21,205 bases of DNA from RBG-16-68-21 sp035286665 (GTDB lineage Bacteria; Actinomycetota; Acidimicrobiia; Spongiisociales; UBA11373): the NCBI GenBank assembly GCA_035286665.1, contig DATECY010000047.1, forward strand, positions 1 through 21,205, read 5' to 3'. The translations under genes and the position numbers were made by a program. Within the stretch, counting starts at the first letter, position 1; every line of letters begins with the position of its first letter. Shown here one piece after another: positions 14,353 through 21,205 of the stretch. Below the pieces are notes generated by a model. That model worked only from the letters and a program-made list of their open reading frames with translations. It did no database searches and was not told the DNA's origin.

Positions 14353-16584
14353 ATGGCTACACGGAAGTCCGCCCCCAGCCGGGGTTCAGGGCGGGGCCGG
14401 GCAACCGCAAGCACGAACTCACGACGTACCCCGAAGCCCTCGCTGCTGGCGGCCTTCAGGGAGCGGATTCGCAACGGGTTCGGTCGTCACGCCGACGACC
14501 TGTGGGGCGCCAGCCTCCTGGTCGGCGGCGTCTTGATCGGGCTGGCCTTCTTCGGCCTGGCCGGCCCGGTCGGCGACGTCCTCACTCGCTCGTTGCGTCT
14601 CCTGTTCGGCGTGTGGGGCTACGTCGTGGCCGGCGTGCTCGTCGCCCTCGGAGCGATGCTGCTCATCACCCGGCGGCGCGACGACTACGGGCGCATGGTC
14701 ACCGGGTTCGTGGTGGCCTTCCTGTCGTCGTTGGCGATGTTCCACCTCATGACCGGCACGGTGTCCCTGGCCGGCTCACTCGATCAGGTGAAGGACCGGG
14801 GCGGCGCCGTTGGATCGCTCATTGCGTTCCCGCTGCGCCGGGTGGTTGGATTCTGGGGAGCGTTCACGATCCTGGTCGCCTTCACCGCGTTGGGGGTGCT
14901 GCTGATCACCCGTACGACGTTCCGCGAGGCGGGTAGGGCGCTTGCCGACGCCGTCGGCACCGGGTGGAGGCGGCTGCGCCGCCGTGATGGCCGCCGTCGG
15001 GCGCCGGTGGTGGAGGTTCGCCAATCCCCGCCGCGACTCGTCCCCGTGGCGTCACCCAAGCCGGAGCCCGAGGTGATGCGCCGCCCGCCGACGCAGAAGG
15101 CGCCGACCCGTCCCGCGGCGCCTGCACCGCGACCGGCGGTTCGCGGCTACAGCCTCCCGCCGCTCGATCTGCTCGCCTTCGGCGGGGGAGCCGGCCAATC
15201 GAAGAAGGCGCTCGACGAGACCGCCCGCGAGTTGGAGGACGCGCTCATCCAGCACGGGGTCGATGCCAGATTGACCCGGGTCGTTCCCGGCCCGACCGTC
15301 ACCCGCTACGAGATCGAACTGGCTCCGGGGGTGAAGGTCGCCAGGGTCACCAGCCTCTCCCACGACATCGCCTATGCCCTCGCCACCCCCGACGTGCGGA
15401 TCATCGCTCCGATCCCCGGCCGCAGCGCCATCGGGGTCGAAGTGCCCAATCGCCACCGTCGGCTGGTGACGCTGGGCGACGTGCTGCGCAGCCCGGAGGC
15501 CAAGGCCGCCGACCATCCCCTCGACGTGGCACTCGGCATGGACATCTCGGGGCGCGCCCAGCTCATCAACCTGGGCGAGCTGCCGCACGTGCTCATCGCC
15601 GGAGCCACCGGCGCCGGGAAGTCGTCGTGCATCAACGCCATCGTCACGTCGATCCTGATGCGCGCCACCCCCGACGAGGTGCGGCTGATCCTCGTCGATC
15701 CCAAGCGCGTCGAGCTCGGCCAGTACAACGACGTCCCCCACCTGCTCACCCGGGTGATCACGAGCCCGAAGAAGGCGGCAGACGCCCTGCAGTGGGCGGT
15801 GCGCGAGATGGATCGTCGCTACGACCGCCTCGCCGAGGCGGCGGTCCGGGACATCATGGGGTACCACGAGAAGTACGACCGGGGAATGCTGGAGGCGGAG
15901 GACTTCGACCGCTTCCCCTACATCGTGATCGTGGTCGACGAGTTGAACGACCTGATGATGGTGGCCGGGCGAGCGGTGGAGGACGCCATCGTGCGTATCG
16001 CCCAGATGGCGCGTGCCGTTGGAATCCACCTCGTCATCGCCACCCAGCGCCCTTCCGTGGACGTGATCACCGGCGTCATCAAGGCGAACATCCCTTCCCG
16101 CATGGCCTTCTCGGTGGCCTCCCAGGCGGACAGCCGGGTGATCCTCGATCTCTCGGGTGCGGAGAAGCTCATCGGCCTGGGCGACATGATCGTGGTCACC
16201 GCCCGCGAGCCGCATGCCCGCCGCATCCAGGGCGCCTGGGTGGGCGAGGAGGAGATCCACGCCGTCGTGGGATTCGTGCGCGAACAGCGCAAGGCGAAGT
16301 ACGAGCAGGAGGTCTTCGAGGCGGCCGCGGCGAGACAGTCCGAGTCGGACGAGTTCGAGGGCGAAGAGGCAGAGGTGATGCGCCAGGCGATCGAGCTGGT
16401 CGTCCGTTCCCAGCTGGGATCCACCTCGATGCTCCAGCGCAAGCTGCGGATCGGGTTCGCCCGGGCAGGCCGTGTGATGGACATCATGGAACGCAAGGGA
16501 ATCGTCGGGCCATCCGAAGGATCGAAGGCGAGGGCCGTTCTCATCTCACCCGACGAACTCGGCGAGGTTCTCTCCGACGCCTGA
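14353..16584 (+). CDS. ftsK: DNA translocase FtsK/SpoIIIE family
   Basis: A 743-residue septal DNA pump that moves chromosome ends at division. Order: basic N-terminus (1-45), four likely membrane helices (about 51-73, 83-106, 113-138, 165-187), a Pro/Arg-rich linker (200-265), and the alpha/beta motor. Walker A is GATGAGKSS (417-425) and Walker B IVIVVDELNDLMM (524-536), where many FtsKs have VDELADLMM. ATQRPSVDVITG follows. The C-terminal gamma domain (about 675-743) holds RSQLGSTSMLQRKLRIGFARAG, the winged helix that reads oriented chromosomal sequences. I chose ATG 14353 (MATRKSAPSR), typical of the family and fitting a leaderless start. In-frame GTG 14308 and TTG 14317 would add 15 or 12 residues; TTG 14317 has GGAGG at a good distance and cannot be excluded. 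Confidence 0.94.
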   Translation: MATRKSAPSRGSGRGRATASTNSRRTPKPSLLAAFRERIRNGFGRHADDLWGASLLVGGVLIGLAFFGLAGPVGDVLTRSLRLLFGVWGYVVAGVLVALGAMLLITRRRDDYGRMVTGFVVAFLSSLAMFHLMTGTVSLAGSLDQVKDRGGAVGSLIAFPLRRVVGFWGAFTILVAFTALGVLLITRTTFREAGRALADAVGTGWRRLRRRDGRRRAPVVEVRQSPPRLVPVASPKPEPEVMRRPPTQKAPTRPAAPAPRPAVRGYSLPPLDLLAFGGGAGQSKKALDETARELEDALIQHGVDARLTRVVPGPTVTRYEIELAPGVKVARVTSLSHDIAYALATPDVRIIAPIPGRSAIGVEVPNRHRRLVTLGDVLRSPEAKAADHPLDVALGMDISGRAQLINLGELPHVLIAGATGAGKSSCINAIVTSILMRATPDEVRLILVDPKRVELGQYNDVPHLLTRVITSPKKAADALQWAVREMDRRYDRLAEAAVRDIMGYHEKYDRGMLEAEDFDRFPYIVIVVDELNDLMMVAGRAVEDAIVRIAQMARAVGIHLVIATQRPSVDVITGVIKANIPSRMAFSVASQADSRVILDLSGAEKLIGLGDMIVVTAREPHARRIQGAWVGEEEIHAVVGFVREQRKAKYEQEVFEAAAARQSESDEFEGEEAEVMRQAIELVVRSQLGSTSMLQRKLRIGFARAGRVMDIMERKGIVGPSEGSKARAVLISPDELGEVLSDA

Positions 16585-16601
16585 CGGCGCCTGACGGCGC
16601 C
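16578..16601 (+). repeat. Tandem 10-nt repeat across the ftsK stop
   Basis: CGCCTGACGG occurs twice in a row (16578-16587, 16588-16597) and is followed by CGCC. The first copy contains the ftsK stop TGA (16582-16584). It may reflect local slippage; no function is evident. Confidence 0.7.
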
Positions 16602-16608
16602 GTTCTGC

Positions 16609-16681
16609 AGCGTGCCGCCTGCAGGCGGCCCAGGCTCCGTCGCGCCTGCCCGCGCATGCCGCACGCTGCACGCGGCACGCT
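16609..16681 (+). repeat. Nested inverted repeats in the ftsK-pdhA gap
   Basis: GCCGCCTGCAGGCGGC (16614-16629) is a perfect 16-nt palindrome. In addition AGCGTGCCGC (16609-16618) is the exact reverse complement of GCGGCACGCT (16672-16681). The two structures share bases and are mutually exclusive. Either could act as a factor-independent stop for ftsK transcripts, but there is no U-tract. Confidence 0.6.
16654..16681 (+). repeat. Heptamer tandem repeat GCACGCN (array D)
   Basis: Four 7-nt units: GCATGCC, GCACGCT, GCACGCG, GCACGCT. A third unit sequence with the same 7-nt period as arrays A-C, again in a gap between co-directional genes. Being short and GC-rich it is less certain than the others. 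Confidence 0.6.
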
Positions 16682-16693
16682 CGCGCTTCCCGG

Positions 16694-16699
16694 TACTCT
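16694..16699 (+). promoter_or_regulatory. Probable -10 box of the pdh operon
   Basis: TACTCT (TAnnnT form) ends 10 nt before the pdhA ATG. There is no Shine-Dalgarno in the intervening CCGGCTTCCA, so pdhA is probably translated from a leaderless or near-leaderless mRNA. No clear -35. Confidence 0.45.
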
Positions 16700-16709
16700 C
16701 CGGCTTCCA

Positions 16710-17753
16710 ATGGACCCTCTCCGTCTGCTCTCCGTCGACGGCGGGCTCCTCGGCGATGCCCCCATCGGCACCGAGGAGATTCGCCGCCTCTTCGCGGCGA
16801 TGGTGACGGCCCGCGTCTTTGACCGCAAGGGCTCGGCGCTGCAGCGTCAGGGCCGCCTCGCCACCTATGCCCAGTTCGAGGGCCAGGAGGCCGCCCAGAT
16901 CGGCAGCGCCGCGGTGCTCCGCGGCGATGACTGGATGGTCGGGACGTACCGTGACGCCGCCGCCATGTGGTTCCACGGGTACACCTGGGACAACCTGTTG
17001 CTCGGTCGGATGGGTGACGAGCGGGGAGGGGCGCCTCCGCCGGGGGTGAACGTGATGCCCCCGTCGATCACCGTCGGCGCCCACATGATTCATGCGGTCG
17101 GCTTGGGGTGGGCGGAGTACCTCCGCGGCTCCGACCGGGTGGCGATCACGTACTTCGGCGACGGCGCGACCTCGGAGGGCGACTTCCACGAGGCGATGAA
17201 CTTCGCCGCGGTGTTCGCAACGCCGACGGTCTTCCTGTGTGAGAACAACGGGTGGGCGATCTCGATGCCGCGGGAGCGCCAGACTTCTTCAGAGACGATC
17301 GCCGAGAAGGCGTGCGCCTACGGCATGCCGGGGGTTCTCGTCGACGGCAACGATCTCTTGGCGATGGTCGCCGTGACCCGAGATGCGGTGGACAGGGCCC
17401 GTCGCGGTGAGGGGCCCACCCTGATCGAGGCGCTCACCTACCGCATGGGCCCGCACACCACGACCGACGACGCTGGTCGCTATCGGGCCGGGGAGGACGT
17501 CGAAGAGTGGCGGACCCGAGATCCCATCGATCGGGTCCGTGAGCACCTCAAGGCAATCGATGCTTGGACTCAGGGTTGGGAGGACGACGTCGAGGCGGCG
17601 GCGAGTGTCGACATCGAGGCGGCCGTCGAACGCGCCGAGTCGCTGGCTCCACCGTCTCCCGACGCCATGTTCGACCGCATGTACGCCCGTCCCAGCGTCG
17701 TGCTCGAGGAGCAGCGCCGCTCGCTCTTCCGCGACGAAGGCGGCACGCCATGA
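16710..17753 (+). CDS. pdhA: 2-oxoacid dehydrogenase E1 component alpha subunit (pyruvate type likely)
   Basis: A 347-residue thiamine-diphosphate enzyme subunit that decarboxylates a 2-oxoacid and passes the acyl group to E2. The TPP/Mg motif runs from GDG (150-152) to NN (179-180), the expected spacing. RMGPHTTTDDAGRYR (245-259) is the conserved loop with the active-site His. The N-terminal part QGRLATYAQFEGQEAAQIGSA (47-67) followed by GTYRDAAAMWFHG (78-90) resembles the Bacillus-type pyruvate dehydrogenase alpha subunit more than branched-chain enzymes, but substrate cannot be settled by eye. The start ATG fits the -10 at 16694. The stop overlaps pdhB (ATGA). Confidence 0.9.
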   Translation: MDPLRLLSVDGGLLGDAPIGTEEIRRLFAAMVTARVFDRKGSALQRQGRLATYAQFEGQEAAQIGSAAVLRGDDWMVGTYRDAAAMWFHGYTWDNLLLGRMGDERGGAPPPGVNVMPPSITVGAHMIHAVGLGWAEYLRGSDRVAITYFGDGATSEGDFHEAMNFAAVFATPTVFLCENNGWAISMPRERQTSSETIAEKACAYGMPGVLVDGNDLLAMVAVTRDAVDRARRGEGPTLIEALTYRMGPHTTTDDAGRYRAGEDVEEWRTRDPIDRVREHLKAIDAWTQGWEDDVEAAASVDIEAAVERAESLAPPSPDAMFDRMYARPSVVLEEQRRSLFRDEGGTP

Positions 17754-18727
17754 CCGAGATCTCGATGGCCCGTGCCCTCAACGAGGCCCTCGACCTCGCG
17801 CTCGGTGCCGACGAGAGGGTCGTCCTCATCGGAGAGGACATCGGAGCAACGGGCGGGGTGTTTCGGATCAGCGACGGACTGCTCGAGCGTCACGGGGCGT
17901 CGCGGGTGATCGACACCCCCGTGGCCGAGTCCGGGATCATCGGGGCCGCGTTCGGGATGGCGGTGGCCGGCCTCAGGCCAATCGCCGAGATCCAGTTCTT
18001 GGGGTTCTCGTATCCGGCCTTCGACCAGATCGTCAGCCACGTCGGGAGGATCCGCAATCGTTCCAACCACCGGTTCACGGCGCCGCTGGTGATCCGCATC
18101 CCCTACGGGGGCGGGATCGGCGCAGCAGAGCACCACAGCGAGTCGAACGAGGCGATCTACGCGCACACCCCCGGAGTGAAGGTGGTGGTTCCCTCATCGC
18201 CCGCCGATGCCAAGGGCCTGCTCCTCGCCGCCGTCGCCGACCCCGACCCCGTGATCATCCTCGAACCGATTCGTCTGTATCGGGCGATCAAGGAGGTCGT
18301 GCCCGAAGGGCACTACACGGTCCCCATCGGCGAGGCTCGGGTGCTGCGTGAGGGAGCCGACGTCAGCCTGATGTCGTACGGCGCCATGGTGCGTGACACG
18401 GTGCGCGCCGCGGACGGCCTTGCCGCAGACGGCATCGACGCCGAGGTGCTCGATCTGCGCAGCCTGTCTCCGCTCGACCACGCGGCGATTCTCGCATCGG
18501 CCGTCAAGACCGGGAGGGTGGTCGTGGTGGTGGAGTCGCATCGCAACGGCAGCGTGGCCTCAGAGGTGGCGGCAGTGGTGCAGGAACGGGCGCTCTACTC
18601 GCTGCTGGCGCCGGTCGAGCGGGTCACCGGGTACGACACCGTGGTGCCCCTCAAGCGCTCGGAGACGCACTACATCCCCGGCGTCGACCGGATCGTCGCC
18701 GCGGCGCGCCGGACCCTGGAGGCCTGA
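17750..18727 (+). CDS. pdhB: 2-oxoacid dehydrogenase E1 component beta subunit
   Basis: A 325-residue partner of the alpha subunit, completing the TPP site at the alpha-beta interface. Family segments are VLIGEDIGATGGVFR (24-38), DTPVAESGIIGAAFGMA, QFLGFSYPAFDQI, the loop GAAEHHSESNEAIYAHTPGVKVV and the C-terminal VVVVESHRNGSVASEVAA. Length and order are normal. It starts inside the pdhA stop (ATGA) and ends in the pdhC start (TGATG), giving a tightly coupled operon. Confidence 0.93.
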   Translation: MTEISMARALNEALDLALGADERVVLIGEDIGATGGVFRISDGLLERHGASRVIDTPVAESGIIGAAFGMAVAGLRPIAEIQFLGFSYPAFDQIVSHVGRIRNRSNHRFTAPLVIRIPYGGGIGAAEHHSESNEAIYAHTPGVKVVVPSSPADAKGLLLAAVADPDPVIILEPIRLYRAIKEVVPEGHYTVPIGEARVLREGADVSLMSYGAMVRDTVRAADGLAADGIDAEVLDLRSLSPLDHAAILASAVKTGRVVVVVESHRNGSVASEVAAVVQERALYSLLAPVERVTGYDTVVPLKRSETHYIPGVDRIVAAARRTLEA

Positions 18728-19872
18728 TGGCACTCGAGTTCTTCCTTCCCGACATCGGCGAGGGCCTCACCGAGGCGACCGTCGTGCGATGGCTCGCCTC
18801 GGTGGGTGCGACGGTCACCCTCGACCAGCCGGTCGTCGAGTTGGAGACGGACAAGGCGGTCGTCGAGATCCCGGCGCCCCGCGCCGGTGTGGTGCTGGTG
18901 CACGGCGGCCCGGAGGGCGCGGTGATCGCGGTCGGCTCGATCCTCGTGGTCATCGGAGACGCCGGGGAGACCTGGTCGCCGGCCGCCGCCCCGGCTCCTT
19001 CCCGGCGGGTCCACCGGCCCGAAGCGGCACCGATCGTCGGGACGCTCGAGGAGGCCGACGCACCCGCCACCGTCCGTCCCCCTGCCCTGCCGCTCGTTCG
19101 CCGACTCGCCGCCGCCCTCGGGGTGGACCTGGCCGGGGTCACCGGCACCGGGCCGGGCGGCAGGGTCACCCGCAGCGACGTCGAGGGCGCGCCGCGCGGC
19201 GAGGGTGAGGTCGAGCGCCGGCGCCTGTCGCCGACCCGGATCGCCATCGCCCGCAACCTGACGCGGTCGTGGCAGGAGATCCCGCACGTCACCACCTACG
19301 CCGCCGCCGACCCGTCGGCGATCCTCGCCGAGCGGTCCCGACTCGGGGGAGCGGTGAAGAAGATGCCGCTGGAGGCTCTGCTCATCGCGGCGATCGTCCC
19401 CGTGCTGCGAGGTCACCCGGCGTTCAATGCCAGCCTCGACGGCGACACCCTGGTCCTCCGCAAGCACTACGACGTCGGCTTCGCCGTCGACACCCGCGAA
19501 GGGCTCATGGTCGCGGTGGTACGTGGCGCCGACCATCTCGCCGTCGCCGCGCTCGGGGATGAGATCATGCGATTGGCGGGCGCGGCGCGGGAACGGACGA
19601 TCACCGCCGCCGAGATGCGCGGCGCCACGTTCACCGTCTCCAACATCGGTGCGGTCGGCGGTGGCTACGGCACCCCGATCATCCCGTTGGGGACCACGGC
19701 GATCCTCTCGGTGGGGCGTGCCGAGGACAGGGCTGTGGTCAGGGACGGTGTCGTCGTGGTCGGCAAGGAGATGCCCCTCTCGCTGTCGTACGACCATCGG
19801 GTGATCGACGGAGCCGCCGGCCGGGCGTTCATGGCCGACGTGGTAGCCGCCTTCGAGGGGGTGGGTCGATGA
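18727..19872 (+). CDS. pdhC: 2-oxoacid dehydrogenase E2 component (dihydrolipoamide acyltransferase)
   Basis: A 381-residue core protein of the complex. Residues 1-80 form one lipoyl domain with the lipoylated Lys43 in ETDKAVVEI. Residues about 118-153 are the peripheral subunit-binding domain (PLVRRLAAALGVDLAGVTGTG), which would hold E1 and E3. The remainder is the acyltransferase domain ending with SYDHRVIDG, with catalytic His357 and Asp361. Only one lipoyl domain is present, and linkers are short. GGAGG lies 4 nt before the ATG. No E3 (dihydrolipoamide dehydrogenase) gene follows, so E3 must come from elsewhere in the genome. Confidence 0.93.
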   Translation: MALEFFLPDIGEGLTEATVVRWLASVGATVTLDQPVVELETDKAVVEIPAPRAGVVLVHGGPEGAVIAVGSILVVIGDAGETWSPAAAPAPSRRVHRPEAAPIVGTLEEADAPATVRPPALPLVRRLAAALGVDLAGVTGTGPGGRVTRSDVEGAPRGEGEVERRRLSPTRIAIARNLTRSWQEIPHVTTYAAADPSAILAERSRLGGAVKKMPLEALLIAAIVPVLRGHPAFNASLDGDTLVLRKHYDVGFAVDTREGLMVAVVRGADHLAVAALGDEIMRLAGAARERTITAAEMRGATFTVSNIGAVGGGYGTPIIPLGTTAILSVGRAEDRAVVRDGVVVVGKEMPLSLSYDHRVIDGAAGRAFMADVVAAFEGVGR

Positions 19873-20150
19873 TCGACGGCCAGCAGCAGCGCAAGGCGCT
19901 CACCGCGGCGGAGCAGGCGCTTCACGCGCTGGAGGCGGGGGAGGGGGACAAGGCGATCGAGGCGGCGGCACGGGCCGCGGAACTCGACCAGGTCGGGTTG
20001 TTCGCCGCCCTTCCCGGGGTGGTGGCGGCATCGGTGGAGAGCGCCGACGGGGGCAAGGTCACCGCGGCCGGGTGGCGGGCGATTGCGGCCGCCCTCGGCC
20101 CGGGACCCCTGGCGGCGTTCGCCGACGAGCGAGCGACCGTGGCCGGGTAG
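19869..20150 (+). CDS. Small helical protein of unknown function, last gene of the pdh operon
   Basis: A 93-residue protein starting inside the pdhC stop (ATGA) with a G-rich upstream region (GGGGGTGGG). It is Ala/Glu-rich and probably all helical. AEQALHALEAGEGDKAIEAA (14-33) has the small-large pattern of a single TPR-like helix pair, followed by AARAAELD. I do not recognise a family. Overlap with pdhC and lack of frame breaks support it as a real gene, co-expressed with the dehydrogenase complex. The stop is 4 nt from the stop of convergent hisN. Confidence 0.65.
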   Translation: MIDGQQQRKALTAAEQALHALEAGEGDKAIEAAARAAELDQVGLFAALPGVVAASVESADGGKVTAAGWRAIAAALGPGPLAAFADERATVAG

Positions 20151-20154
20151 CCGT

Positions 20155-20916
20155 TCAGGCGCCGAGGATCGTCATCACCTCGGCGTGGAGCGTTCCGTTG
20201 GTGGCCACGGCATTGCCGCCGCTGATGGTGTGTTCCCCCGTGAAGTCGGTGAGCCGTCCGCCGGCCTCTTCGACGATCAGGATCAGCGGTGCCAGGTCCC
20301 ACACCTTGGCCATGGGTTCCACCACGACGTCGACGGCCCCTTCGGCGAGGAGCATGAACGACCAGAAGTCGCCAAAGCCCCTGGTCCGGGCGCAGCGACG
20401 GCTCAGCTCTGCGACGAGGTGCTTCCCCGCCGCCTCGGCGGCCGTGATCGAGTTGAGGGAGAGATGGGCGTCACCGATGGCGTCGATCGTGGACACCTGC
20501 ATCGGTCGCGCCTCGTGCCATGCCCCGCCGCGGCGCGACGCCCACCATCGGGTGTGGAGCGCCGGTGCCGACACCACGCCGACGGCGACCCCATCGGCAT
20601 CCTCCATGGCGATGAGCGAGCCCCACACCGGGACGCCGCGCACGTAGTTGATGGTGGCGTCGATCGGGTCGATGATCCAGCGCCGGCCGGTGCCCCCGGT
20701 CTCCCCGAACTCCTCGCCGAGGATCCCGTCGCCGGGGTGGGCGGCGGCGATGACCGATCTGATCGCCTGCTCGGCGGCCCGGTCGGCGTCCGAGACCGGG
20801 GAGGCGTCGCTCTTGGTGTCGACCCGCAGGTCGGCCGCCTTGAAGCGGGCGAGAGTCACCCGGTCGGCGGCATCGGCGGCCTCCAGGGCCGTGCGGAGTT
20901 CCCTGCGGAGTGGCAT
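20155..20916 (-). CDS. hisN: Histidinol-phosphatase of the inositol monophosphatase family
   Basis: A 253-residue Mg-dependent phosphatase. Metal-binding residues are seen in GEEF (67-70) and in IIDPIDATINYVRG (81-94, Asp83 and Asp86). The second motif is WDLAPLILIVEEAGG starting at Trp206. The segment RGFGDFWSFMLLAEGAVDVVVEP resembles the actinobacterial HisN (as in M. tuberculosis), which removes phosphate from histidinol phosphate in histidine synthesis; a general inositol monophosphatase is the alternative. Motif A is unusual: DPIDATIN where DPIDGTKN is normal. The start is the ATG at 20916 (MPLRREL); the longer frame overlapping the flavin reductase gene has no family similarity. No other his gene is in the window. 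Confidence 0.88.
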   Translation of the reverse strand: MPLRRELRTALEAADAADRVTLARFKAADLRVDTKSDASPVSDADRAAEQAIRSVIAAAHPGDGILGEEFGETGGTGRRWIIDPIDATINYVRGVPVWGSLIAMEDADGVAVGVVSAPALHTRWWASRRGGAWHEARPMQVSTIDAIGDAHLSLNSITAAEAAGKHLVAELSRRCARTRGFGDFWSFMLLAEGAVDVVVEPMAKVWDLAPLILIVEEAGGRLTDFTGEHTISGGNAVATNGTLHAEVMTILGA

Positions 20917-20972
20917 CGACTCCGATACTCGCCGCCCCAACCGAAAGCGGCAACCTGTGATCCCGGGATGGC

Positions 20973-20978
20973 TACCTT
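20973..20978 (+). promoter_or_regulatory. Probable -10 box for the flavin reductase-like gene
   Basis: TACCTT (TAnnnT form) ends 8 nt before the GTG at 20987, with no Shine-Dalgarno between (TCGGGACC). This again suggests a leaderless transcript. Confidence 0.4.
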
Positions 20979-20986
20979 TCGGGACC

Positions 20987-21205
20987 GTGATCCACGATGA
21001 GCACCCGTTCACGGACCCCGAGGGAGTCCGCGATCCGGTGCGCCGCTTCCGGGGCCGCCTGGTAGCTCCGGTCACGATCGTCACTGCGGGGGCACCGGCG
21101 GATCGCACCGGCCTGACGGTCTCGTCGATCATCGTGGCCGAGGGAGACCCGTCGCGGATCTACTTCCTCTGCGGCACCGGCACCGACCTGTGGGAGGCGA
21201 TCCTC
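20987..21205 (+). CDS. Flavin reductase-like domain protein, 5' part only
   Basis: Starting from GTG at 20987, 73 codons stay open to the window edge. The translation begins VIHDEHPFTDPEGVRDP and continues with RRFRGRLVAPVTIVTAG, then GLTVSSIIVAEGDPSRIYFL and GTDLWEAIL. This fits the FMN-binding flavin reductase-like (split-barrel) family common in actinobacteria, in which the Thr-Val-Ser-Ser region contacts FMN. The gene is divergent from hisN with a 70-nt gap. There is no ATG start in this frame near the N-terminus. Whether it is a true flavin reductase or an FMN-binding protein of unknown role cannot be told from the fragment. Confidence 0.8.
   Translation, partial: MIHDEHPFTDPEGVRDPVRRFRGRLVAPVTIVTAGAPADRTGLTVSSIIVAEGDPSRIYFLCGTGTDLWEAIL

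Noticed and set aside
20917..21132. Longer hisN start overlapping the divergent gene
   Set aside because: The added 72 residues are Arg/Ser/Pro-rich with no family similarity and are antisense to the flavin reductase-like gene.

Overview
The window looks like chromosomal DNA of a high-GC actinobacterium, most likely an Acidimicrobiia-type lineage. The gene order M16 protease - dapB - dapA - rnj - ftsK is an actinobacterial hallmark. Other signs are a substrate-binding lipoprotein with a Cys followed by a Thr/Ala-rich linker, a Mycobacterium-like histidinol phosphatase, ATGA/TGATG stop-start overlaps, and starts that look leaderless, with a TAnnnT box 8-10 nt upstream. The taxonomic guess is inference; no rRNA or marker gene is present.

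Layout. (1) 1-2136, minus strand: a large CobT-like von Willebrand A protein with an N-terminal HExxH motif. Its stop overlaps the start of a second minus-strand gene that leaves the window after 13 codons. (2) 2195-8472, plus strand: a complete branched-chain amino acid ABC importer (livK, livH, livM, livG, livF). A 15-bp hairpin separates livK from livH, and the last four genes overlap stop to start. Both permeases are much larger than usual. (3) 8622-14165: M16 protease, dapB, dapA and RNase J. A thioredoxin-TPR protein on the opposite strand sits between dapB and dapA, the place where actinobacteria often carry thyX. (4) 14353-16584: ftsK behind a palindrome that overlaps a good -35 box. 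(5) 16710-20150: pdhA, pdhB, pdhC and a small unknown gene, all overlapping, with no E3 gene. (6) 20155-20916, minus strand: hisN. (7) 20987-end: the start of a flavin reductase-like gene, divergent from hisN.

How the genes fit together: DapA and DapB are consecutive steps of lysine/diaminopimelate synthesis and so feed peptidoglycan. RNase J handles mRNA turnover and FtsK handles chromosome segregation. The liv operon imports branched-chain amino acids or related amides. The E1-E2 complex makes acyl-CoA from a 2-oxoacid (pyruvate or a branched-chain oxoacid).

The most unusual non-coding feature is a set of tandem 7-nt repeats. They occupy each of the three longer gaps between co-directional genes (8473-8621, 14166-14352, 16585-16709). 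Three different unit sequences share the same 7-nt period, and one of them recurs in two gaps. No gap without a gene exceeds 300 bases. I see no tRNA, rRNA, CRISPR, transposase or phage gene. No clearly new multi-gene defence or metabolic system is visible. The best leads are the enlarged permeases, the HExxH-VWA protein, the heptamer arrays and the ftsK palindrome.
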